Shown here one piece after another: positions 26,467 through 34,447 of a stretch of DNA of 37,574 bases (position 1 is its first letter; each line of letters opens with the position of its first letter). Position numbers and translations under genes: made by a program. Source of the DNA: Rickettsiales bacterium (lineage in GTDB: Bacteria > Pseudomonadota > Alphaproteobacteria > Rickettsiales > UBA1997); NCBI GenBank assembly GCA_018969185.1, contig JAGWYT010000015.1, positions 1 to 37,574 on the forward strand. The letters run 5' to 3'. The notes under the pieces were generated by a model. It had not been told where the DNA came from. It ran no database searches and worked only from the letters and a program-made list of their open reading frames with translations.

Positions 26467-27086
26467 GCACAAATAAAAAAAGAATATCAAGGTTAATTGA
26501 GCTATTTGAAAATAATGCAAATTGGAATGATGAAGATATAAAAGATTTTGGATATGATTTTAATAAAAAAACTCACTTTTATAATTATGATGGAAGTTGG
26601 ATGGATCTTTTTATTGAGTGTTTTAGACTTGAAAAGGGTGAGCAAATTTATAAAGATAAAGTTTCTTATAAAATTAGGTTATCCGTCGCTAAATACCTTG
26701 GTTATTTAGAATATTACTATTTTTATAAGAAAATTATTTCCTCAAAAAAGTTTCTTAATTTAAAAATCAGTAAATTATCTAGTCTCAATGATGAAGAAAT
26801 TACAGCGTTAAAGATCTTTGTAGATTTAAAAGATAACCCTTCACTAAATAAAAAAGAAATCAAAAAAGGCAGAAAAGAAAACAAGCACCGAGATTTATTT
26901 GCAATGGAGCTGTTTAAATTATATAAATCTTTTTATGATGATTCATTTTTTTATGCTGATTTTTTTAAATGGGTTATATCACCTCTTGAAAATTTAGATC
27001 GTTATAAAAAAGAAAGTATTGGCACTGTTAGATATAAAAGATCTATAAATGCATGGAAAGACATATGCATCAAAATACAAAAATAG
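26463..27086 (+). CDS. Hypothetical protein after integrase 2
   Basis: A 207-residue protein from ATG at 26463, which overlaps the integrase stop in ATGA; the frame is open further upstream but that part lies inside the integrase gene. I recognise no family. It is basic and rich in aromatic residues (YLGYLEYYYFYKKII, FFYADFFKWVISPLENLDRY), mainly helical, with no signal peptide; one hydrophobic stretch is too polar for a membrane segment. Coupling to the integrase suggests a regulator or accessory protein of integration, but this is inferred only from position. Confidence 0.68.
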   Translation: MSTNKKRISRLIELFENNANWNDEDIKDFGYDFNKKTHFYNYDGSWMDLFIECFRLEKGEQIYKDKVSYKIRLSVAKYLGYLEYYYFYKKIISSKKFLNLKISKLSSLNDEEITALKIFVDLKDNPSLNKKEIKKGRKENKHRDLFAMELFKLYKSFYDDSFFYADFFKWVISPLENLDRYKKESIGTVRYKRSINAWKDICIKIQK

Positions 27087-27252
27087 AATAATTATAAAAT
27101 TTCTCCTCCCTAAAATCATATCAGAAAAACTATCTAAAATAAGTAGTTATTCCAATCATTTTTAAAAAATAAAATATTTAGTTTAGCAGCAATATTTGGG
27201 GTCAAATCCAAATAAATCTTATTAAACTTTATTAATTAAAAATTTATTAGAA

Positions 27253-27453
27253 ATGGCTACAAAAAAAATTTTAAGACTTTCGCAAGTTAAAGAAAAAACA
27301 GGTCTAAGTCGCTCAACCATATATGCAGAAATGAACAAAGGAAAATTCCCAAAATCAATATGTATAGGAATTAGAAGTGTTGGTTGGCTTGAAGATGCAA
27401 TTGATCAATGGATTGATTCAAGAATCAGTAATGGAGGAAGAAATGTTAAATAA
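27253..27453 (+). CDS. AlpA family excisionase/regulator
   Basis: A 66-residue AlpA protein: ILRLSQVKEKTGLSRSTIYAEMNKGKFPKSICIG is the family core (helix-turn-helix plus wing), and VGWLEDAIDQWIDSRI is the conserved end. AlpA regulators switch on integrase and favour excision of P4- and CP4-57-like elements. Its place 790 bp after integrase 2 on the same strand fits a role in control of island B. The 166-bp gap before it shows no clear gene or terminator. Confidence 0.9.
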   Translation: MATKKILRLSQVKEKTGLSRSTIYAEMNKGKFPKSICIGIRSVGWLEDAIDQWIDSRISNGGRNVK

Positions 27454-27490
27454 TAACAGAAAAACCACAAAAGATTAATGGCTCTTGCTT

Positions 27491-27955
27491 ATGAAAAGAA
27501 AAATTAATCTTGTCCGCATAAAGCAAAATTACACTTATTCAATATCAGATATTTGTGAAGATTTTGGCGTTTCTAAAAACACAGCTCTTAACTGGATTAA
27601 ACAAGGCTTAAAAACTGTTGATGGTAAAAAGCCTTATTTAATTCATGGCTCAGATTTAAAAGAATTTTTATTTCAAAAGCAAAATTCCAAAAAATCAAAA
27701 TGCCAAGATAACGAGCTTTTTTGTATGAAATGCCAAAAACCACAAAAGCCTTTTGGCAATCTTGTTGATATTATTGTGATGGCTAAAAACAGGCTAAATT
27801 TGCAAGGTTTATGTGGTGTTTGCGATAGCAAAATTAACAAAGGTTTTAAGCTTAAAAATCTTTCTCAAGTTAAAAAAACCTTTGATGTTGGCAAGGTGCA
27901 TAATCAACACTTAATAGAATGTTCTAAAAGCACCGCTAATTGTGATTTAAATTAA
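27491..27955 (+). CDS. HTH protein with Cys-pair zinc site
   Basis: A 154-residue protein from ATG at 27491 (TTG at 27485 is an unlikely start). The N-terminus is an HTH of the excisionase type (YSISDICEDFGVSKNTALNWIKQG). Two cysteine pairs (CMKCQ and CGVCD) then bracket a helix, a probable zinc site. It ends 12 bp before the third tyrosine recombinase. I have a sense of such HTH plus recombinase pairs as units in islands, but cannot name the family. It may steer that recombinase to its site. Confidence 0.75.
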   Translation: MKRKINLVRIKQNYTYSISDICEDFGVSKNTALNWIKQGLKTVDGKKPYLIHGSDLKEFLFQKQNSKKSKCQDNELFCMKCQKPQKPFGNLVDIIVMAKNRLNLQGLCGVCDSKINKGFKLKNLSQVKKTFDVGKVHNQHLIECSKSTANCDLN

Positions 27956-27967
27956 ACAAAAATAACT

Positions 27968-29014
27968 ATGACAAAATACAACGCAAAAAACGAAAGAATT
28001 AAGAAAAATTATTATGACTATTTGAAGGAATCAAAAGGCAGAAATAATAAAACTTTAGACCAAGTTAGAAGTTCAATTTCTCGTTTTGAAGAATATACAA
28101 AATTTAAAGATTTTTCAACTTTTAGAAAAGAACAAGCAGTGGGTTTTAAAAAACATTTAGCAAAGCAAAAAACGAAAAGAAAATGCGATGCCATGAGTAA
28201 ATCAACTTTGTTGCACATTTCAACAAACTTAAAACATTTTTTTACTTGGCTTCGTGATCAAACTGGCTTTGAGAAAATCAAGCTCACTGAAATTGATTAT
28301 TTCAATATGCAAGAAAATGACATTGCAATTGCCAAAGCTAAAAGATTTAAAAACTCACCAAGCTTAGAGCAAATTAGAAAAGTTATTTTTGAAATGCCAT
28401 CAACCACAGAAATTGAAAAACGCAATCAAGCTTTAATTGCTTTCACAATTTTAACAGGAGCAAGAGATTCAGCCATTATAAGCCTTAGAATTAAGCATTT
28501 AGATCTTTACACAAAATCAATTGCACAAGACCCAAAAGACGGCGTAAAAACCAAATTTGGCAAGCTAATTTACACTAGGTTTTTTCCAATTGGACAAGAT
28601 ATTGAACAAATTGTTATTGATTGGGTGAAGTTTTTAAAAGAAGTAAAATTTTACAATGACAACCACCCCCTATTTCCAAAAACTAAGTTGGCACATAACC
28701 AAGATTTTGCTTTTGAAGCCCAAGGATTAGAGCCAATTTTTTGGAAAACAACCACACAAGTTAGAGAGATTTTTAAATTTGCCTTTGAAAATGCTGGCTT
28801 GCCTTATTTCAATCCACATTCTTTTAGACACACTTTAAGCATGCTTGGTAAAAAAAGTTGCACCATAGAACAATTTCAAGCTTGGAGCCAAAATTTAGGA
28901 CACAGCAAAATAAGTACCACTCTTGATGATTATGGCAATATTAACACGCACAGACAGTTTGAATTGATTTCAGGAATTAAGAATTTAAATCAAGGTGGGT
29001 GTTTTATTGGGTAG
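27968..29014 (+). CDS. XerC/D-like tyrosine recombinase (third)
   Basis: A 348-residue recombinase with a SAM-like N-terminal core-binding domain (about 8-120) and a catalytic domain with Arg166 (TGARDSAI), His284 and Arg287 (HSFRHT), His312 (LGHSK) and Tyr322 (DDYG). The set is complete. It has no DUF4102 arm domain, so it differs from both island integrases and is closer to Xer or integron-like enzymes. It lies between the HTH/zinc gene and the type III methylase gene. It may move a smaller cassette such as the RM genes, or may have brought them in. Confidence 0.9.
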   Translation: MTKYNAKNERIKKNYYDYLKESKGRNNKTLDQVRSSISRFEEYTKFKDFSTFRKEQAVGFKKHLAKQKTKRKCDAMSKSTLLHISTNLKHFFTWLRDQTGFEKIKLTEIDYFNMQENDIAIAKAKRFKNSPSLEQIRKVIFEMPSTTEIEKRNQALIAFTILTGARDSAIISLRIKHLDLYTKSIAQDPKDGVKTKFGKLIYTRFFPIGQDIEQIVIDWVKFLKEVKFYNDNHPLFPKTKLAHNQDFAFEAQGLEPIFWKTTTQVREIFKFAFENAGLPYFNPHSFRHTLSMLGKKSCTIEQFQAWSQNLGHSKISTTLDDYGNINTHRQFELISGIKNLNQGGCFIG

Positions 29015-29116
29015 TTTTGAGAAAAGTTGGTTGGAAATTGTTATTAAAATTGATTTTTTTGGGGGTTGGTTTAGGGTTTTTTTGATAGAAAATGTTAAGA
29101 AATTTAAACTAAAAAA

Positions 29117-30763
29117 ATGCCAACATTAGATTTTAAAGGAAAACAATTTATTTACTCGCACCATCATAATGTGCCTTTTCGTGAGTTAAAAATTGATTAT
29201 GAGAAGTCGTTGCCAAAAGATGGAAAAACCAGTTTGGATGATAATTTAATTATTCATGGTGATAATCTTCACGCTCTTAAGGCTTTAATGCCAAAATATG
29301 CTGGTAAAATTAAATGTATTTATATTGACCCTCCTTATAATACAGGAAATGAAGGCTGGTGCTATAATGATAATGTGAATAGCCCATTGATGAAAGAATG
29401 GCTTAAGAAAAATGCCAATCCTGTTGATCGTGAAGATCTACAAAGACATGATAAATGGCTTTGTATGATGTATCCAAGGTTGAAATTGTTGCATGAATTG
29501 CTTGCTGATGATGGGGTGATTTTTGTTAGTATTGATGATAATGAGGTTCATCATTTAAGAGCTATTATGGATGAGATTTTTGGAGAGGAGAATTTTAAAA
29601 ATTATATTCAAGTAAAAAGAGGAACAAAAAATATACAAGCCCAGTTTGATGAAGTGGATAAATTAACCAGTGCTTATGAGTTTGTGATTGTTTATTCAAA
29701 AAGTTCAAGAAAATTACCACAAATCAAAATAACCTTAGAACAATCTAAATCAGGTGGTTGGAATAATCACTGGCGAGGAACTGATAGACCAACAATGAGA
29801 TATGAAATTTTTGGAATTAAGCCAAAAACTGGACAATGGAGATGGAGTGAAGATAGAAGTATTTTGGCAATTAAAAACTATGAAAATTTAATAAAAGAAA
29901 TTGGAGAAAACTTTACCCAAGATGAAATTGATAATTTCTACTTAACAAAAATTAAAGAATTAGGAAGCTTTGATTTGTTAAGGCTTTCAAAAAATGGAAA
30001 GCCAGAACACTATATTCCTCCATCAGAAACAAGCACTCCCAATGATAAGTGGGATGATATTGTATTAAATGGAACAAAAGATTTAGAAAAATTAGGTTTA
30101 GTTTTTGATAATTCGAAAAATTATCAACTTGTCAAAAGGATTGTTAAATGGATTACCAACAAAAACGACATAATCCTAGACTCCTTCGCTGGTTCTGGCA
30201 CAACAGCCCATGCCGTTTTAGACCTCAACCGCGAAGATGGTGGAAATCGTAAATTTATCTTGGTTGAGATGGAAAATTATGCCAATGAAATCACAGCTGA
30301 AAGAGTTAGAAGAGTGATAAAAGGTATTAAAACGGCCAAAGATGAAAACTTAAAAAACGGACTTGGTGGCAGCTTCACTTTTTGTGAACTTGGTGATGAA
30401 TTTAACATTGAAAAAATCTTAACAGGTGAAGCTTTACCAAAATATGAAGCTTTGGCAAATTATGTTTTTTACACCGCAACTGGAAAAAGCCTAGAAGTTG
30501 ATGCCAAATCAAGACCAGATTATTTTGTTGGTGAAACTGATCTTTATGAAATTTATTTAATTTATCAGCCAGATATTGCTTTTCTTCGTTCAAATGAATC
30601 AGCTTTAAATTCTAAAATAGTTGAAATTATTGCCAGCAAAGAAAGTAAAAAACAAAAGCTGGTTTTTGCTACAGCCAAGTATATGGGACAAAATGAGTTA
30701 AGTGAACATAAAATAACTTTCTGTCAGCTTCCTTACGCAATTCACAAAATAGTGGCTAGGTAA
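29117..30763 (+). CDS. mod: Type III RM methyltransferase (Mod)
   Basis: A 548-residue N6-adenine methyltransferase of the type III Mod (beta-class) order. It has DPPYNTGNEG (from 71), RLKLLHELLADDGVIFVSIDDNE and GEENF, then a central recognition region (about 160-320). The SAM-binding FAGSGTTAHAVLDLNREDGG comes last, near 355. It methylates one strand of an asymmetric site and gives the Res partner its specificity. A mixed-sequence gap with a strong terminator separates it from the NYN and res genes, which is unusual because mod and res are usually adjacent or overlapping. It is a little shorter than some Mods but all motifs are present. Confidence 0.93.
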   Translation: MPTLDFKGKQFIYSHHHNVPFRELKIDYEKSLPKDGKTSLDDNLIIHGDNLHALKALMPKYAGKIKCIYIDPPYNTGNEGWCYNDNVNSPLMKEWLKKNANPVDREDLQRHDKWLCMMYPRLKLLHELLADDGVIFVSIDDNEVHHLRAIMDEIFGEENFKNYIQVKRGTKNIQAQFDEVDKLTSAYEFVIVYSKSSRKLPQIKITLEQSKSGGWNNHWRGTDRPTMRYEIFGIKPKTGQWRWSEDRSILAIKNYENLIKEIGENFTQDEIDNFYLTKIKELGSFDLLRLSKNGKPEHYIPPSETSTPNDKWDDIVLNGTKDLEKLGLVFDNSKNYQLVKRIVKWITNKNDIILDSFAGSGTTAHAVLDLNREDGGNRKFILVEMENYANEITAERVRRVIKGIKTAKDENLKNGLGGSFTFCELGDEFNIEKILTGEALPKYEALANYVFYTATGKSLEVDAKSRPDYFVGETDLYEIYLIYQPDIAFLRSNESALNSKIVEIIASKESKKQKLVFATAKYMGQNELSEHKITFCQLPYAIHKIVAR

Positions 30764-30841
30764 ATGATCAAGAAAAATTACTTGCACAATTACAATTTGA
30801 TGTTTAAATATTATTCCAACACACGCCTTTTTATAAGGTGC

Positions 30842-30886
30842 GCCGCTCCTTCACTGCTTTGCATAAGGTGCGGCTTTTTGTTTTTT
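30842..30886 (+). terminator. Intrinsic terminator between mod and NYN/res
   Basis: Stem GCCGCTCCTT (30842-30851) pairs with AAGGTGCGGC (30865-30874) with one mismatch, around a 13-nt loop, followed by TTTTTG and TTTTTT. The GGGGG ribosome-binding site of the next gene comes directly after the T-run, so it could also act as an attenuator of NYN and res. Confidence 0.8.
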
Positions 30887-30899
30887 GGGGGTAACTAAA

Positions 30900-31580
30900 G
30901 TGCAAAAAGTTAGCATTTTTATTGATGGATATAATCTTTATCACTCAGTTGATTATTTAAAAAAAGACTACTTAAAGTGGGTTAATCCGAAAGTTTTTTG
31001 CAAATTTTTTATCAATAACAAGTCTGAAGAAATTAAAAGGGTAAAGTTTTTTACTGCTTTCCCGAATCATAAAAACCAAGATGTTCAAGAAAGATACAAA
31101 GCTTTTACTGGAGCTTTGAAACATTATGATATTGAAGTAATTGAAGGTAATTTTAAAAGAAAGTTAGTCAAATTTAATCATAATAACCAAGAATTCACAA
31201 GACTTACTCACGAAGAAAAAGAAAGTGATGTAAACTTGGCTTTGGCAATTCTTGAAGATGCCTATGAAAAAATCAGTGATAAAATTTTGGTGGTAACAAA
31301 TGATTCTGATATTGCACCAGCAATTAAGATGGCACTACAAAAAAATAATCAATTAAAAATTAATATTGTTACACCACCTATAAGTGATACTAAAACAATT
31401 AGTAAAAGTTTATATTACGCCAGTGGTAATATTAATAAAAATAGGAAAGGACAAGTCTATCATAAGCAAGCTATAATAAGAGATTTTATGCTTGAACAGG
31501 CTATTATGCCAGAAGAAATTATCACTAAAAATGGAAATAAAATTATAATTCCTAACGAATATAAAAAACCAAAGGTTTAA
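30900..31580 (+). CDS. NYN-domain (LabA-like) nuclease
   Basis: A 226-residue NYN-domain protein, a PIN-like fold with Mg-dependent RNase activity in known members. Numbered from GTG at 30900: FIDGYNLYH (7-15, Asp9), ESDVNLA (Asp110) and VVTNDSDIAP (131-140, Asp135 and Asp137) are the acidic active-site blocks. I chose the GTG because GGGGG lies 8 nt before it; the frame also opens at a TTG at 30885. It ends 2 bp before res, so the two are co-expressed. NYN proteins occur in several defence and toxin settings. A role in RNA cleavage upon infection is an inference. Confidence 0.88.
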   Translation: MQKVSIFIDGYNLYHSVDYLKKDYLKWVNPKVFCKFFINNKSEEIKRVKFFTAFPNHKNQDVQERYKAFTGALKHYDIEVIEGNFKRKLVKFNHNNQEFTRLTHEEKESDVNLALAILEDAYEKISDKILVVTNDSDIAPAIKMALQKNNQLKINIVTPPISDTKTISKSLYYASGNINKNRKGQVYHKQAIIRDFMLEQAIMPEEIITKNGNKIIIPNEYKKPKV

Positions 31581-31582
31581 AT

Positions 31583-34135
31583 ATGGAATTAAAAGATTAT
31601 CAAATAAAGGTTTTAGATTATCTTGAGAACTACTTAAGAAAGCTTTACGGGCAATATCAAGATAAGTTAGACTATTATGAGTTTCAGAAGTCTAAGGGAA
31701 AAGATGCAAATCATCCTGAAACCTCTGATTATTGCAGTGAAACTTGGGAAGAAATGAAAGCTTCCTTTGTTGTTCATTCACCGAATTACACAACAAGAAG
31801 AGATGGGCTTAATAGAAATATTCCTAATATTTGTTTTAAAGTTCCAACTGGTGGAGGAAAAACACTTCTTGCGACCTGCGCTTTGCAAAGAATTAAACAA
31901 GATTATTTTAGACAAAATACGGGCTTTGTTTTGTGGATTGTGCCAAGCGAAACAATTTATAAGCAAACCAGCAAATCATTAAGAGATAGACAACATCCTT
32001 ATCGCCAAATGCTAGATAGGATAAGTGGCGGAAAAACCATTATTCTTGAGAAAAATGACAAATTTAATAAGCAGGATGTGGAAGATAATTTGTGCGTTAT
32101 GTTGTTGATGCTTCAATCTGGTAATAGAGATAATAAAGAAACTCTAAGAATGTTTAGAGATAGTGGAAGTTTTTCTAGCTTTTATCCTGAAATTGATGAT
32201 TATAATGCTAATAAAAAGCTGTTAGATTTAAACCCTGATCTTGAAGTGGCTGATCTGGTTGATAGTGGGGATGTAATTTCTGGAATATCAATTAAACATT
32301 CTCTTGGCAATACTCTTAAACTGATTCGCCCCATAGTTATTATGGATGAAGGACATAAGGCTGCTTCTGAAAGAGCGTTGAACACCTTAAACAGCTTTAA
32401 TCCTTCTTTTATTCTTGAGCTTTCAGCAACACCAAAAAATAACAGCAATGTTTTAATAAATGTTAGAGGAAGCGAGCTAAAACAGGAGCAAATGATTAAA
32501 TTGCCGATTAATGTTTTTGGATCTGAAGAATCTAGCTGGAAACAAACCCTTAATCATTCACATAAAAAGCTGCAAGAATTATCAAAATTAGCTGAAAAAT
32601 TACAAGAAAATGAAGGTCGTTATATTCGCCCAATAATGGTTATTAAAGCTGAACCTAAAAAGAAAGGTAATTCTTACGACCATGTAGAAGATATTAAAAA
32701 ATATCTGATTGATAATTTAGGGGTTAATTCAGAAGAAATTAGAATAAAATTATCAGAAAAAGATGAGATAAAAGATGAAGACTTGTTGGATAATCTTTGC
32801 CCCGTAAAATACATAATTACTAAAGATGCCCTAAAAGAAGGTTGGGATTGTTCTTTTGCTTATATTTTATCAATTCTTTCAAATACCAAAAGTAATGTTG
32901 CTTTGACTCAGTTTATAGGAAGAGTTTTAAGACAGCCAGAAGCAAGAGCAACTAGCATTTCCGAACTAAACCAATGTTATGTTTATTCAAATAGTTCTGA
33001 TGTTAATGATACTGTTGAATCAATTAAAAAAGGCTTAGAGCAAGAAGGAATGGGAGACTTATCTAATGATATTTCAACTAGCCATAATCAATCAAATTTA
33101 ACCGAAACAGTTAAATTAAAATTAAATGACAGTCTTCTTAAAAAAGATAAAATATTCATTCCTAAACTAAATGTTATTGAAGGTGATAAAATAAGAAACT
33201 TTGATTATTATCAAGACATCTTAAGTGAAATTAGATGGGATGATTATTCTTTTGATAATGAGTTGATTCTAAAAGAAAAAGATCATGCTAGTTATGATAT
33301 TTTTAAGGTGGATGTTGAAACTAACGAAGATAAGCAATTTGAGTTAAAATTAGGTGGTAGAGAAGTAAAATCTGAAAAGATTGAAGATGAAATTGATATT
33401 TCATTAATGACTAGTCAGCTAATGGATAAAGTTCCAAATCCTTGGCACGCCACAAGAATAATTAACGAAACATTAAAAAATCTTAAAACAAAATTCAGTG
33501 ATATTATAATTGCTTTTAATTCTGTTTATATTGTTGATGAAATTAAGAAAGACTGCTTTGCATGGGTTTTAGAAAAGTCAGAAAATATCTTCAAAAATAA
33601 ACTAGAATCAAAAACCATTTTCCTAAAGCTTGTTTGCGAGCCTTTTTCAAATTTAAATTGGGAAGTGGAAGATTTGATTAATGTTAATATTCAAAGCAAC
33701 GAATCAAGAATTGAGTTAGAAAAGAACATCTTTCAACCACAATATAAAAGCCTTTACAATAATTATGAATATCAAATCGCTTCTTACATTAACAAAAGTG
33801 AAGCCGTTAAATGGTGGCACAGACTTGGAGTTAAAGGAACAGAATATTATGTTCAAGGTTGGAAAAGAGATAAGATATTTCCTGATTTTTTGATTAAATT
33901 GCAAAATGATGATAGCGGAACTGCTAGACTTCAATTTATAGAAACTAAAGGCGACCACTTAAAGGGTAATTTAGATACTGAATATAAGAAAAAGGTTTTT
34001 GATTATCTTAATGATCTTGCAAAAAAAGACATTGAGGCAGTTGGAGAACTGAAATTAGTAAAAGATCAAGATGAATTAAATTTTCAGATGATTTTTGAAG
34101 ATGAATGGCAAACGCAAATTAGAAAAATTATTTAA
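31583..34135 (+). CDS. res: Type III RM restriction subunit (Res)
   Basis: An 850-residue SF2 helicase-nuclease. PTGGGKT (88-94), DEGH (255-258), ELSATPK, KEGWDCSFAYIL and QFIGRVLRQPEA are the helicase motifs. The C-terminal nuclease has FPDF (Asp768) and ETKGD (Glu787, Lys789), a PD-(D/E)XK site. Res needs Mod to find its target, then moves along DNA and cuts. It appears intact. It follows the NYN gene by 2 bp and is the last gene of island B before the right-end repeats. Confidence 0.93.
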   Translation: MELKDYQIKVLDYLENYLRKLYGQYQDKLDYYEFQKSKGKDANHPETSDYCSETWEEMKASFVVHSPNYTTRRDGLNRNIPNICFKVPTGGGKTLLATCALQRIKQDYFRQNTGFVLWIVPSETIYKQTSKSLRDRQHPYRQMLDRISGGKTIILEKNDKFNKQDVEDNLCVMLLMLQSGNRDNKETLRMFRDSGSFSSFYPEIDDYNANKKLLDLNPDLEVADLVDSGDVISGISIKHSLGNTLKLIRPIVIMDEGHKAASERALNTLNSFNPSFILELSATPKNNSNVLINVRGSELKQEQMIKLPINVFGSEESSWKQTLNHSHKKLQELSKLAEKLQENEGRYIRPIMVIKAEPKKKGNSYDHVEDIKKYLIDNLGVNSEEIRIKLSEKDEIKDEDLLDNLCPVKYIITKDALKEGWDCSFAYILSILSNTKSNVALTQFIGRVLRQPEARATSISELNQCYVYSNSSDVNDTVESIKKGLEQEGMGDLSNDISTSHNQSNLTETVKLKLNDSLLKKDKIFIPKLNVIEGDKIRNFDYYQDILSEIRWDDYSFDNELILKEKDHASYDIFKVDVETNEDKQFELKLGGREVKSEKIEDEIDISLMTSQLMDKVPNPWHATRIINETLKNLKTKFSDIIIAFNSVYIVDEIKKDCFAWVLEKSENIFKNKLESKTIFLKLVCEPFSNLNWEVEDLINVNIQSNESRIELEKNIFQPQYKSLYNNYEYQIASYINKSEAVKWWHRLGVKGTEYYVQGWKRDKIFPDFLIKLQNDDSGTARLQFIETKGDHLKGNLDTEYKKKVFDYLNDLAKKDIEAVGELKLVKDQDELNFQMIFEDEWQTQIRKII

Positions 34136-34162
34136 CTTAAAGCAATCTTTAAAAAAAACTTT

Positions 34163-34182
34163 GGGGGTATAAATGGGGGTAT
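34163..34182 (+). repeat. Paired GGGGGTAT sites at right end of island B
   Basis: GGGGGTAT at 34163-34170 and 34175-34182, 12 bp apart as between two of the copies before integrase 2. They lie between the res stop and the tRNA-like end, which fits arm sites at the other end of the same element. Confidence 0.55.
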
Positions 34183-34235
34183 ATGGAGATTGCCACATCA
34201 AACAAAATCAATAATTACAAGGCTTAAAGCCCTAT

Positions 34236-34259
34236 AGTGTTAATCCCTCCCAAGAGCCA
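34236..34259 (+). other. Decayed tRNA-Asn-like attachment end
   Basis: AGTG-TTAAT-CCCTCCCAA-GAGCCA matches the 25088-25137 fragment with internal deletions that remove most of the anticodon stem and T-arm. The base order and the position between GGGGGTAT and ATTGCCGCA sites support a common origin. It is likely the right att of island B or the left att of the next island. Confidence 0.55.
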
Positions 34260-34306
34260 TAATTCTAGCGGTTTCACATAAATTTCATAAAATCACATCA
34301 TTTCTT

Positions 34307-34326
34307 ATTGCCGCACTGTTGCCGCA
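34307..34326 (+). repeat. Paired ATTGCCGCA-type sites, second location
   Basis: ATTGCCGCA (34307-34315) and GTTGCCGCA (34318-34326) have the same 11-bp spacing as the pair upstream of integrase 1. No integrase gene lies next to this pair, so it probably marks an integrase-1-type island end. Confidence 0.55.
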
Positions 34327-34335
34327 TTTGAAAAT

Positions 34336-34425
34336 TTCTTTTTTCTTCTAGGTTTTACAGATTTTCTTACTTCTAATTTCTAATTAAATTATTCGGGGAT
34401 ACTTTGGGGGTAATTTTAGAAACAC
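34336..34425. repeat. Island-end direct repeat, copy 2
   Basis: The first 41 bases equal 1-41 and the similarity then weakens but continues to about 34425, with boxes GGGGATA and GGGGGTAA. As at copy 1, a leftward type I RM locus ends right after it. Together with the ATTGCCGCA pair this marks the left end of a third island. The whole 34136-34447 gap holds only these att and repeat elements. Confidence 0.7.
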
Positions 34426-34447
34426 CTTCATCAACAACTACAAAAAA

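Larger units (their letters stand above)
25138..34259. mobile_element. Integrative island B (integrase 2 to type III RM)
   Basis: The segment is bounded on the left by the tRNA-Asn 3' fragment and GGGGGTAT sites next to integrase 2, and on the right by GGGGGTAT sites and a shortened tRNA-like end with the same CCTCCCAA-GAGCCA bases. It carries integrase 2, AlpA, a third recombinase and a type III RM system. Boundaries are inferred from these repeats; the right att copy is decayed, so the island may be fixed. Confidence 0.55.
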
